In this document: in pieces, positions 7,302 to 15,560 of the stretch
How positions within the stretch are numbered: position 1 is the stretch's first letter
Layout: the number at the start of each line of letters is the position of its first letter
Assembly (NCBI RefSeq): GCF_029502005.1
Contig: NZ_JAMQOT010000007.1
Location: forward strand, 1-64,000
Length of the DNA: 64,000 nucleotides
Reading direction: 5' to 3'
From: Natrinema salsiterrestre
Lineage (GTDB): Archaea > Halobacteriota > Halobacteria > Halobacteriales > Natrialbaceae
Position numbers and translations under genes: made by a program
Notes under the pieces: model-generated
The model's input: only the letters and a program-made list of their open reading frames with translations
Database searches by the model: none
Told to the model about the DNA's origin: nothing

Positions 7302-8416
7302 TATAGTTCACCCATCGACTGCTGTTTGCGCATCAGATAGAGGAAGTACGGGCCGCCGATAAGTCCGGTCACGACGCCGACGGGCATCTGCGTTCCCCCC
7401 AGGGCGAGCCGCGCGCCGACGTCGGCGGTGACCATCAGCGCGGGGCCGGCGAAGACGCAGCCGACCATCAGCCGTCGGTAGTCGCCCCCGACCGTGTTCC
7501 GGACGATGTGAGGAACGACGAGACCGAAGAAGCTGACGACGCCCGCCACGGCGATCGCGGCACTCGCGGCCAGAATGGCGACCGCCGAGAGGAAAAAGCG
7601 GACCCGCTCGACGCGCATCCCGAGCGAACGGGCGGTGTTCTCACCCAGCATGAGCACGTTCAACTGGCGCGCACCGGCGAGTGCGATCGCGATCGAAACG
7701 GCCGCCGGCAGGACCGCGATTCGGACTTCCTCCCAGCCGGTACCGGTGAACGAGCCCGTGATCCAGGCGATCGCCGTCTGTACGACCCCCAGATCGTCCG
7801 CGAAGAAGAACAGCCCCTGCTGGAGCGACTGGAAGACCATGTTGACGATCACGCCCGCGAGGACGAGTCGGACGGGGCTCGTGCCGCCTTTCCAGGCGAT
7901 CGTATAGACGATCGCGAACGCGACCGTCCCGCCCAGCGCGGCGATCAGCGGCAAAAACGGCGTGAGGCCGCTGAAGACGACCAGCGTCGCCAGAACGGCG
8001 AACCCCGCACCGGAGCTGACCCCCAGCACGAACGGACTCGCCAGTTCGTTACGCGTCACGGCCTGGAAGACCGCACCGGAGACCGAGAGCGTCGCACCGG
8101 TGATGATCGCGACGAACACTCGCGGTAACCGGAGATTCCAGACGACGACGCTCTCGGTGCTCATCTCCGGTCGCTCCGTCCCGAACAGGAACGACGACCA
8201 GGCGTCGAGGTCGAAGATCACGGCGGGGTTGAAGACCGCCGTCCAGGCCTGGCGGAACGTCATCGAGTATTCCCCGAAACTCACTTGCACGAGGCCGGCG
8301 GCGATGGTAACGACCATGCTCGCCAGACAGAAGAGGACGAGCGTCCCCGTGACCCATCCTTCCCGCTTCCGGGTGGTTGCGCGGTCCACCACCGACTGCG
8401 ATTCTGCCATTGGCAT
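7301..8416 (-). CDS. Iron/siderophore ABC transporter permease (FecCD family)
   Basis: The 371-aa membrane protein has about ten hydrophobic helices and the FecCD signature regions (VFVAIITGATLSVSGAVFQA, then NELASPFVLGVSSGAGF) and a conserved C-terminal LPVGVVTGLIGGPYF-type end (here QMPVGVVTGLIGGPYFLYLM). It forms the membrane channel for the ATPase encoded next to it and the lipoprotein at 5275-6390. Start: ATG 8416, with a second ATG at 8410. The palindrome at 8416-8431 overlaps the first, and the TATA-like element is about 25 bases before the second, so 8410 may be the real leaderless start. Confidence 0.88.
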   Translation of the reverse strand: MPMAESQSVVDRATTRKREGWVTGTLVLFCLASMVVTIAAGLVQVSFGEYSMTFRQAWTAVFNPAVIFDLDAWSSFLFGTERPEMSTESVVVWNLRLPRVFVAIITGATLSVSGAVFQAVTRNELASPFVLGVSSGAGFAVLATLVVFSGLTPFLPLIAALGGTVAFAIVYTIAWKGGTSPVRLVLAGVIVNMVFQSLQQGLFFFADDLGVVQTAIAWITGSFTGTGWEEVRIAVLPAAVSIAIALAGARQLNVLMLGENTARSLGMRVERVRFFLSAVAILAASAAIAVAGVVSFFGLVVPHIVRNTVGGDYRRLMVGCVFAGPALMVTADVGARLALGGTQMPVGVVTGLIGGPYFLYLMRKQQSMGEL

Positions 8417-8431
8417 TTAGGTATCCCTAAA
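8416..8431 (-). promoter_or_regulatory. DtxR/Idr-type operator at the permease-ATPase promoter
   Basis: TTTAGGTATCCCTAAA has perfect 6-base arms (TTTAGG/CCTAAA) around four bases, the same layout as the site at 6395-6412. A TATA-like TATACGTATTTT on the minus strand (about 8440-8429) runs into it. A bound repressor would block the transcription start. Two matching sites at the two units of one transporter strongly suggest joint metal control. Confidence 0.72.
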
Positions 8432-8537
8432 ATACGTATAGAAGTTGCGATTGTCGGATCGGGTGCCCCGCCGCTCGCTCTCGGTCGGCTGTTCCCCTCG
8501 ATTTGGTGCGTACGGTCACCGACCCGGCGAGGGGCCG

Positions 8538-8903
8538 TCACTCGAGCAATCGGATCTCGTCGTCCCCGTTCGGAACGGCACAGATGAACGCACTGGGCTC
8601 GTCGCCCTCGTTGCGGTACCAGTGGACCGTGCCCGCGGGGATGAGCAGCGAGTCGCCCGGTTCGACCGCGTACTCCTCGTCTCCTATCCCGACCGTGTAC
8701 TCGCCCGCGAGGACGTACTGCTCGTGTTCGACCTCGTTGGTGTGTTCCGGGACGGCGCCACCGGGCTCGAGGACGAACCGCCGGATCGCGAAGTTCGGCG
8801 CGCCGTGGTCGTCGGCGATCAGGACGCCCTTCTCGAGGCCGTCGGCGGCGGAGACCGTCTCGTACTCGATCTCGTCGCCGCGTCGCAGCACAGGCTCGGT
8901 CAT
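8538..8903 (-). CDS. Small cupin-domain protein
   Basis: The 121-aa protein is one cupin barrel. Motif 1 reads PEHTNEVEHEQYVLAGEYTVG (His, His, Glu metal ligands) and motif 2 reads PGDSLLIPAGTVHWYRNEGD (His ligand). It probably binds a divalent metal; the substrate cannot be read from the sequence. Such stand-alone cupins range from dioxygenases to isomerases and binding proteins. It lies downstream of the iron transporter on the same strand but is separated from it by that operon's promoter, so it is a separate unit. Confidence 0.8.
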   Translation of the reverse strand: MTEPVLRRGDEIEYETVSAADGLEKGVLIADDHGAPNFAIRRFVLEPGGAVPEHTNEVEHEQYVLAGEYTVGIGDEEYAVEPGDSLLIPAGTVHWYRNEGDEPSAFICAVPNGDDEIRLLE

Positions 8904-8969
8904 ACCGGACGTGGGCGTCGGATCTACAAAACCGTCCGGGTCGGACGCCGGCAGACGGCGTTCCCTGCC

Positions 8970-9089
8970 CTACACCGTCCGCCGAAGTTTCGTGAGAAGA
9001 TACCAGAGTCCGCCGACGATTCCACAGACGAGAACGAGATTGAACGCGATGACGAAGAGCTCCGGGATTCCGATCGAGAGCGTAGTCAT
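8970..9089 (-). CDS. Single-helix small membrane protein (39 aa)
   Basis: A 39-codon minus-strand frame with ATG at 9089 and TAG at 8972-8970 encodes a hydrophobic helix (about residues 9-31: LFVIAFNLVLVCGIVGGLWY) followed by a basic tail KLRR. This positive-inside arrangement is typical of real mini membrane proteins. A TATA-like stretch (GATATTATTTT on the minus strand) precedes the start. No family was recognised. It may interact with a larger membrane complex, which is only a guess. Confidence 0.5.
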   Translation of the reverse strand: MTTLSIGIPELFVIAFNLVLVCGIVGGLWYLLTKLRRTV

Positions 9090-9239
9090 AAAATAATATC
9101 CCAGTCATCGACTCCATAACAGTATCGGTCTTCGATCCGCTATGGATCGATAGCGATACGTTCGCCACCGACGACGGTGCCGTGGCTCGGGAGCGATAAA
9201 ATACTGCAGTCAAGTGCCGATACCGTTACGAATTCCGCC

Positions 9240-9434
9240 TTACAGGCGCTCGACGTTCGTCGCGCGCGGGCCCTTGGGGGCCTGCTCGATATCGAACTCG
9301 AGCTCCTGTCCTTCTTCCAGGTCGGGGCCGCCGATGTCTTCCATGTGGAAGAACACGTCGTCGTCCGCGTCCTCAGTCTCGATGAATCCGTAGCCGCCAG
9401 TGTCGTTGAAGAAATCAACGGTTCCTTTCGCCAT
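9240..9434 (-). CDS. cspA: Cold-shock domain protein
   Basis: From ATG 9434 the product is 64 aa, beginning MAKGTVDFFNDTGGYGFIET, with the RNP1-like GGYGFI and RNP2-like VFFHMEDI motifs and the usual ending GPRATNVERL. It is a full-length CspA-type OB-fold that binds single-stranded RNA or DNA as a chaperone. A longer frame to 9464 adds residues not seen in the family. A TATA-like CTTTATGTC near 9466 puts the transcript start a few bases before the ATG. Confidence 0.93.
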   Translation of the reverse strand: MAKGTVDFFNDTGGYGFIETEDADDDVFFHMEDIGGPDLEEGQELEFDIEQAPKGPRATNVERL

Positions 9435-9544
9435 TGCTTCTGAAGAGAAGCGCCAGGTAGACATAAAGCCTGCGACTCGAGAATCGGTTCGAAAAGCGGA
9501 TAGAACGGCGGTTCGCTGCTCAGCTGTTCCCTGTGGGCGTCATA

Positions 9545-9763
9545 TCACACACTGTCGCCGCCCTCCAGTCGCTGGATCGAAATCGCGATGAAGTAGACCA
9601 GCATGAACAGGAAGAACCCGCCGGACAGTCCGACGAGCTCGACGGTGCCGACGCCACCGGGGTTGAGTACGGCGAACGTCGCCATCCCGACGACGAACAC
9701 CCCGATGATGAACACCCCGACGCCGTAGTAGAACCCGAGATCGGACTCGAAGAACGATCGCAT
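9545..9763 (-). CDS. Two-helix membrane protein, hypothetical (72 aa)
   Basis: Starting at ATG 9763 (MRSFFESDLGFYYGVG), the protein has two hydrophobic helices, about residues 10-32 and 43-63, with a short Gly-rich loop. The longer frame to 9790 adds a proline-rich piece unlikely to be translated. No named family was recognised. It is monocistronic and divergent from the Lrp gene. Confidence 0.6.
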   Translation of the reverse strand: MRSFFESDLGFYYGVGVFIIGVFVVGMATFAVLNPGGVGTVELVGLSGGFFLFMLVYFIAISIQRLEGGDSV

Positions 9764-9915
9764 GGGTGCGGGTTTCGTCGGTACGACCAAAACGGTATCG
9801 ACACGCTCGAGGCGGTCTGCTCACCGCGGTCGACGGGTCCGAATCCGGCGGCCGTCTCGCTCGGCTCGGTTCTGTCAGCCGAAGTTCCTTATAGCACTCC
9901 GAACAAACGACCGGT

Positions 9916-10380
9916 ATGACGGAGTACGAGCTCGACGCGGTCGATCGGGAAATCCTCTACGCGTTACAGGAAGAGGCCCGGAACCTCTCCTCGAGCGAGA
10001 TCGCCGAGCGGACCGAGGCCTCCTCGAGTACGGTTCGAAAGCGGATTCAGCGGCTGGAGTCGGAGGGGGTCATCAAGGGGTACAGCGCGAACATCGATTA
10101 CACGGAGTCCGGCTATCCGATTCGAATGCTCCTGTTCTGTACGGCACCGATCACGGAGCGGGGCGAATACGTCGACGGGATTCTCAATATTTCCGGCGTC
10201 GTGTCGGTCCAGGAGCTGATACGGGGCGAGCGTAACCTCCTCGTAACGGTCGTCGGCGAAACTGATAGGGATATCACGCCGATCGCCCGGGAGATTTCGG
10301 ATATGGGGTTGACGATCACCGACGAGGTGCTCGTTCGCAGTCAACACTCGACGTCGTTCGACGAATTTTCGTCACGGTGA
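9916..10380 (+). CDS. Lrp/AsnC-family transcription regulator
   Basis: The 154-aa protein has an N-terminal HTH (residues about 5-55: LDAVDREILYALQEEARNLS then STVRKRIQRLESEGVI) and a C-terminal ligand-sensing RAM-like domain (about 70-150). Lrp proteins bind DNA as octamers and respond to small ligands. A TATA-like CCTTATAGC at about 9886-9894 lies 25 bases before the ATG (leaderless). It sits upstream of the dabB-dabA genes in the same direction, with a 310-base gap holding a palindrome, so it could regulate them; this is inferred from position only. Confidence 0.88.
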   Translation: MTEYELDAVDREILYALQEEARNLSSSEIAERTEASSSTVRKRIQRLESEGVIKGYSANIDYTESGYPIRMLLFCTAPITERGEYVDGILNISGVVSVQELIRGERNLLVTVVGETDRDITPIAREISDMGLTITDEVLVRSQHSTSFDEFSSR

Positions 10381-10690
10381 ACTCGATGCCGTCGGCGATC
10401 TCTCTTCGACGGGACGGTACAGACGCCGCTCGATCGGCCTGAGTTCAGCTGTTAGCGGCTCTATCCCGGCCTTCGTCCGATTTCCGCCCGACTTTTCGGT
10501 CGTCTCTGCCTCCTCGTCTCATCGAGTGCTATGCAGTACCAAACTAGATGTCGAACGAATTGTTCGAATCGAAGCCTATAATAACCACTCTGTTCATATA
10601 TCGTCTGAAGACGACCAGTTCTGCAAGTGTTGCCGCGAACGGCGCGCGGTGACAGGGCGAACCCCGCTGGTCCGCGTGTGAAACCGAAGT
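10381..10690. other. Intergenic region before dabB
   Basis: This 310-base gap has no gene. It holds the Lrp gene's end, a near-palindrome at 10552-10566, and TATA-like elements at about 10574-10583 and 10595, and so is mainly the control region of the dab genes with a leader of roughly 85 bases. Confidence 0.6.
10552..10583 (+). promoter_or_regulatory. Probable dab promoter with 15-base palindrome
   Basis: CGAACGAATTGTTCG (10552-10566) has 5-base arms CGAAC/GTTCG around GAATT and lies just upstream of a TATA-like CCTATAATAACC (10573-10584). An activator or repressor site next to the BRE/TATA is the usual archaeal layout. The Lrp-family protein encoded upstream is the obvious candidate, but this is not shown. 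Confidence 0.45.
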
Positions 10691-12184
10691 ATGATCGATG
10701 ACCCATCACTCGACGGCGACGTCGCACAACTCTCCGAACCGAGGCCACCGAGTTCGTTCGTTCCGCGAGCGTCGACCTGGACGGTCTGGGCGCTCTTTCT
10801 GTGCAGCGTCGGGGTACTCGCCCTGACGATCCGAAGCGGAGCCGGATGGGAGCTTTCGGACCTCCTGCGAGTCGACGGGCTGACGGCGATCATGTGGGTC
10901 GTGGTCACCTTCTTCAGCGGGATCGTCCACAGTTACTCCCGACGATACATGGCGGGCGACCGCGCTATCGATCGGTTCTACGCCCGCGTCTTCGCGTTCA
11001 CGCTCGTGGTCATGACGATGACCGCCGCGAATCACATCGCGCTGTTTGCGGCCGCGTGGCTGGCGATGGGGCTGGTGATGGCGTCGCTCATCGGACACGT
11101 CCGCGACTGGGCGCAGGCTCAGGCCGCCGCGGCGCTCGCTCGGCGGTACTTCCTCGCCAGCAGCGGACTGCTCGCCGCCGCGCTGGCCGCGCTGGCCTGG
11201 GCGACGGGGACGACCACCGTCACCGGCATCCTCGAGGCCCTCGAGAGCGCACCGAACGCGGTCACGTTCGTCGCCGCCGCGGCGATCGTTCTCGCGGCGA
11301 TCATCCAGTCCGCGCTCTTTCCCTTCCACAACTGGCTGCTGTCGTCGATGACCGCACCGACGCCGGCGTCCGCATTGATGCACGCCGGCTTCGTCAATGC
11401 GGGCGGCGTCCTGCTCACCAGATTCGCGCCGCTGCTCGCCGACGAACTCGTCGTCATGTCGGCGATCGTCGTCGTCGGCGCGTGCAGCGCCCTGCTCGGA
11501 CAGGCCATGGTGCTCGTTCAGCCGAACGTCAAACGCGAACTCGGCTGCTCGACCATGGCCCAGATGGGCTTTATGATACTGCAGTGCGGACTCGGCTTCT
11601 TCGCCGCCGCGATCGCACACCTCATCCTGCACGGCTTCTACAAGGCGTATCTCTTCCTGTCGGCGGGCGCGACCGTCGAGCGGACGGCGCCCGGACACGC
11701 CGACCACGCCCGACTCGGGTTCCCCGGCGTCGCCGTCAGCCTGCTCACGGCCGTCGGCGGCGGCGTCCTGTTCGGCGTCCTCACCGGGAAAGCGACGAGT
11801 CTCTCGTTGAACAGCGGCACCGTCTTGACGATCGTCGTCGTCCTGACGACGCTGACAGCCGCCCGCGATATCCTCCGACGGTCGACGCTCCCGACGTCGG
11901 TTCGGTTCGTCAGCGTTCCGCTGGTCGTCCTGTTCGCCATCGGCGGCTACGCCGCACTGTTCAACGCCGTCTCGACGATGCTCTCGGGAGTGCCGATGAC
12001 GTACGTGTCGACCGACCTGACCGTCGCCCACTCCCTCGTCGTCGCCCTGTTCGTCGGCTCGTATCTCGTGACCGAACTGGGCTGGCACCGCTCGAGCACT
12101 CGCCTCTACGTCTCGCTGCTGAACGTCTCGAAACCGGATCCGTCGACCGTTCTCACCACCAAGGAGGAATACGATGACGTCTGA
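10691..12184 (+). CDS. dabB: DabB: proton-conducting (NuoL/MrpA-like) subunit of the inorganic carbon pump
   Basis: The 497-aa protein is a polytopic membrane protein of the proton-conducting NADH dehydrogenase subunit family. It has the conserved helix regions FFSGIVHSYSRRYMAGD, FPFHNWLLSSMTAPTPASAL and a Lys-bearing helix near HLILHGFYKAYLFL. The next gene encodes DabA, and the start of that gene lies inside this one (11-base overlap at 12174-12184). Together they match the two-gene DAB system, which uses the proton gradient to drive CO2 hydration or bicarbonate uptake. Without DabA alongside I would call it a generic NuoL paralogue. Confidence 0.88.
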   Translation: MIDDPSLDGDVAQLSEPRPPSSFVPRASTWTVWALFLCSVGVLALTIRSGAGWELSDLLRVDGLTAIMWVVVTFFSGIVHSYSRRYMAGDRAIDRFYARVFAFTLVVMTMTAANHIALFAAAWLAMGLVMASLIGHVRDWAQAQAAAALARRYFLASSGLLAAALAALAWATGTTTVTGILEALESAPNAVTFVAAAAIVLAAIIQSALFPFHNWLLSSMTAPTPASALMHAGFVNAGGVLLTRFAPLLADELVVMSAIVVVGACSALLGQAMVLVQPNVKRELGCSTMAQMGFMILQCGLGFFAAAIAHLILHGFYKAYLFLSAGATVERTAPGHADHARLGFPGVAVSLLTAVGGGVLFGVLTGKATSLSLNSGTVLTIVVVLTTLTAARDILRRSTLPTSVRFVSVPLVVLFAIGGYAALFNAVSTMLSGVPMTYVSTDLTVAHSLVVALFVGSYLVTELGWHRSSTRLYVSLLNVSKPDPSTVLTTKEEYDDV

Positions 12185-14660
12185 CCACACGTCCGACCGC
12201 CGTCGCATCGACGACAGTATCGACCGCGCGGCCGACGCGCTCGGCTCGGTCTGGCCGCTGCACTCCTTCGTCACGGCCAACCCCCTCTCGGGGTTCGAAG
12301 ACGAGCCGTTTCACCGGGCCGTCGCGGACGGCGAGCGACTGTTCGGCGGCCGCGGCTACCCGCGTCCGTCCGTCTTCCGCCGCGCCTGGGACGAGGGCCG
12401 GATCGATCCGGACGTGCTGCGCGACGAACTCGAGGCCCGCGGCATCGACCGGGACCCCGAGACGCTCCTCGACGAGCTGGCCGAGGCCGAAACAGACGGC
12501 GGCACCGAGACCGATCCCGCGACGGCGACCGTCGACCGGGTGCTCTCGAAGTGGCTCGCCGCGTTTCTCGATCACGGCCAGGCGAAGTGGTCGATGCCCG
12601 ACCGCGAGCAGGGATTCTACGCCGCCTGGCGCGATGTCGCTCCGTACGATCGCGACGTCCCCGGCTGTAGCGACCCTGACGACCTCCCCGAAGCGCCGAT
12701 CGACGCGCTCGAGGCGGTCCTCAGCGACTATCCCGAAGGCCGCTGGGTGGACATCGTCGAACACCACCTCGCCGCGCTCCCCGGCTGGAGCGGATTCGTC
12801 AAACAGCGTGCCGACGGTGACGCCGATCCGTGGCAACAGGAGTACCCGATCACGCTGAACGGGTATCTCGCGGTGCGGCTAACGCTGGCCGACCTGCTGG
12901 ACGCACCGATCGATCCCGATGACGCCGACGCTGTCAGCGGGAGTACCGATACTACCGTTCCCGCCGATGGCGACGGCGAGGGCGACGAGGTGCCGCTCCC
13001 CGAAATCTGGTTGACCGCCTGGGAGGGGAGCTATCGAGAGCAGCTCCTCGAGGCGATCGACGACACGGTCACGGATCCGTCCCGCGGCGACGGCTCGCGA
13101 CCGGCGGCACAGCTCGTGTTCTGCATCGACACTCGCTCGGAGGTGATCCGCCGTCACATCGAGGCCCAGGGACCCTACGAGACGCACGGCTACGCGGGCT
13201 TCTTCGGCGTTCCGATGCGCTACCGGGGCTACGACGCCGAGATCGATATCGACGCCTGTCCGCCGATCGTCGACCCGGCCCATCGCGTCGTCGACCGTCC
13301 GGCGGACGATTCGGACGCCGCGACCGCCCGCGACCGGTGGACCGGACTGGTGAACGCGGCCCGCAAACACTTCGGGGCGCTCAAGCACAACGTCGTCTCC
13401 GCGTTCACGTTCGTCGAGGGCGGCGGGGCCGCCTACGGCTCCGCGATGGCGACGCGGACGCTGTCGCCCGGGACCGTCTCCGCGCTCGAGGGCGCCCTGG
13501 AGGAGCGCGTGCCGAGCCTTCAGGAGTTCTGTTCCCCCGCCGTCGACGAGGACGAGTACGGCGATCACGCCCACGGCGCGGCCGAGCTCCCGCAGGGGAT
13601 GCGCCTCGAGGAAAAGGTCGAGTACGCCGCCACCGCCTTCGAGCTCATGGGCTGGGAGGAGTTCGCTCGCCTGGTCGTCTTCACCGGCCACGCGAGCGAG
13701 ACGACGAACAATCCCTTCGACTCGAGCCTCGACTGCGGCGCCTGCGCCGGGAATCCGGGCGGACCGAACGCCCGCGTGCTCGCGGCGATCTGCAACGACG
13801 AGGACGTCCGCGAGGCCCTCCGCGATCGCGGCTTCGACGTCCCCGAGGACACCGTCTTCCTCGCGGGCGAACACAACACCACGACCGACGAGATCACCCT
13901 GTTCGACGATGCAGTACCGGAGAGTCACCGCGACGACCTCGAGACGCTCCGCGAGGACCTCGCCCGCGCGCAGACCGGGGCCGCGGCCGAGCGCACTCCG
14001 TCGGCGGACGACGCCGACGCGGCCGTCGACGAGGTGAAACGGAAGGCGGCCGACTGGGCCGAGACGCGTCCCGAGTGGGGGCTTGCCGGGAACGCCTCCT
14101 TCGTCATCGGCCCGCGCGAACTCACCGACGATCGGAATCTCGCCGGCCGCGCGTTCCTCCACTCCTACGACTGGACGACCGATCCGGACGGCGAGGCGCT
14201 CGAGGCGATCCTGGCCGGGCCGCTGGTCGTCACCCAGTGGATCAACAACCAGTACTACTTCGCGACCGTGGACAACGCCGTCTACGGGAGCGGCTCGAAG
14301 GTCACCCAGAACCCGGTCGGCAACGTCGGCGTCGTACAGGGCAACGGCGGCGACCTGATGACCGGCCTGCCGCTCCAGTCGTTGAAGAGCGGCGACGACC
14401 GACCGCACCACCAGCCGCTCCGCCTGACGGCGGTCGTCCACGCCCCGGTCGACCGCGTAACGGAAATCCTGCGCGAGCACGAGGACGTCCGTCGACTGCT
14501 CGACAACGGCTGGATCGGGGACCTGACCGTCGTCGATCCCGACCGCGGCAACGAGCGGTTCCGCTACGGCGGCGACCTCGAGTGGGAGACCGACGCCGAG
14601 ATCGAGGCCGCGGCGGAGAGCGAGCCCGCGCCGACGCCACAGCCGGCGGCCGACGACTGA
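12174..14660 (+). CDS. dabA: DabA: carbonic-anhydrase-like subunit of the inorganic carbon pump (DUF2309)
   Basis: The 828-aa protein is a full-length DUF2309/UPF0753 member. The predicted zinc ligands are all present: Cys317 and Asp319 in the CIDTRSE motif, and His506 and Cys521 in the GHASETTNNPFDSSLDCG region (15 residues apart, as in the bacterial DabA). DabA resembles a beta-carbonic anhydrase that is active only when coupled to DabB, and acts on the cytoplasmic side. The N-terminal PLHSFVTANPL motif is typical. The overlapping start couples translation to dabB. It is a working pump only if both subunits are expressed; no mutation is seen. Confidence 0.9.
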   Translation: MTSDHTSDRRRIDDSIDRAADALGSVWPLHSFVTANPLSGFEDEPFHRAVADGERLFGGRGYPRPSVFRRAWDEGRIDPDVLRDELEARGIDRDPETLLDELAEAETDGGTETDPATATVDRVLSKWLAAFLDHGQAKWSMPDREQGFYAAWRDVAPYDRDVPGCSDPDDLPEAPIDALEAVLSDYPEGRWVDIVEHHLAALPGWSGFVKQRADGDADPWQQEYPITLNGYLAVRLTLADLLDAPIDPDDADAVSGSTDTTVPADGDGEGDEVPLPEIWLTAWEGSYREQLLEAIDDTVTDPSRGDGSRPAAQLVFCIDTRSEVIRRHIEAQGPYETHGYAGFFGVPMRYRGYDAEIDIDACPPIVDPAHRVVDRPADDSDAATARDRWTGLVNAARKHFGALKHNVVSAFTFVEGGGAAYGSAMATRTLSPGTVSALEGALEERVPSLQEFCSPAVDEDEYGDHAHGAAELPQGMRLEEKVEYAATAFELMGWEEFARLVVFTGHASETTNNPFDSSLDCGACAGNPGGPNARVLAAICNDEDVREALRDRGFDVPEDTVFLAGEHNTTTDEITLFDDAVPESHRDDLETLREDLARAQTGAAAERTPSADDADAAVDEVKRKAADWAETRPEWGLAGNASFVIGPRELTDDRNLAGRAFLHSYDWTTDPDGEALEAILAGPLVVTQWINNQYYFATVDNAVYGSGSKVTQNPVGNVGVVQGNGGDLMTGLPLQSLKSGDDRPHHQPLRLTAVVHAPVDRVTEILREHEDVRRLLDNGWIGDLTVVDPDRGNERFRYGGDLEWETDAEIEAAAESEPAPTPQPAADD

Positions 14661-14716
14661 AGCCCCGTTCCCTCTTGTTCCGACGCCCGTTCTGGCTACC
14701 GAACGCGTTCCACTGA

Positions 14717-15421
14717 CTACCGAGAGAGGAGACTGCGGGTCGTGGCCTCGTAGCCCTCGGGAACGAGGGCCGCGAGCGCGTCGGGATCGGTCTCGCCGTT
14801 GACGGAGACGAGATACGTTCGGCCGGATTCGTCGCCGTAGATCCCCTGGAAATCGTAGACGAACCCGTAGACGTCGACGGTGTCCGGCACGTCGGCTGCC
14901 TCGCGGAGGGACCGCGCCTGGTAGTCGACGTTGTACTCGACGAGCTGGTTGATCACGCGCTCGTCGTCCGCGTCGGCGTCGACCAGCCCGCTCTCGAGGG
15001 CCTCCTCGACGACGGGAACGAGCATGTCGACCCACTTGTCGACCCCCTGCGGACCCGGCGGGCGCTCGCCGGTCGCGACCCGGTAGGCGGCGGTGACGGC
15101 GCCACAGCCGGTGTGGCCGACGACGGCGACGACGTCGGTCCCGGTGTGGTATATCGGATAGAGGATTCCCCCGTCGATGATCCGCTCGCCGTCGTCCTCG
15201 TCCCAGACCTGATTCCCGATGTTGCTCGGCGTGAAGACCGCACCCGGACGATCGATACCCCACATGCCTTCGTGTGAGACCCGCGAATCCGAACAACAGA
15301 TCGCGACGACGGTCGGGTGCTGGCCCGTCTGGACCTCCGCGAAGTAGTCGTCGGGCAGCGCCTCGACGTGGCGCTCGTTGCCCGCGAGGAGCCGCTCGAG
15401 GATCTCGTGATCAGTCCCCAT
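14717..15421 (-). CDS. Beta-class carbonic anhydrase
   Basis: The 234-aa protein has the beta-CA zinc motif CSDSR (Cys43, Asp45, Arg47) and the GHTGCGA motif (His103, Cys106), so the catalytic set is complete. It interconverts CO2 and bicarbonate in the cytoplasm. It is convergent with dabA, 56 bases away, so it is separately transcribed but likely works in the same pathway. Its length fits prokaryotic beta-CAs (about 200-240 aa). Confidence 0.92.
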   Translation of the reverse strand: MGTDHEILERLLAGNERHVEALPDDYFAEVQTGQHPTVVAICCSDSRVSHEGMWGIDRPGAVFTPSNIGNQVWDEDDGERIIDGGILYPIYHTGTDVVAVVGHTGCGAVTAAYRVATGERPPGPQGVDKWVDMLVPVVEEALESGLVDADADDERVINQLVEYNVDYQARSLREAADVPDTVDVYGFVYDFQGIYGDESGRTYLVSVNGETDPDALAALVPEGYEATTRSLLSR

Positions 15422-15560
15422 ACGTCACGTACACGGACGCGTCCCAAAAAGATTCGACCGACGAGGGCCTGAACTGTTGGTTTCGGCCGCTGCGGTGGTA
15501 TATTCTATCGTGAACTTCCGCGAGCCCAATATTAACCTACTGGAACTCCCATAGGGACGT

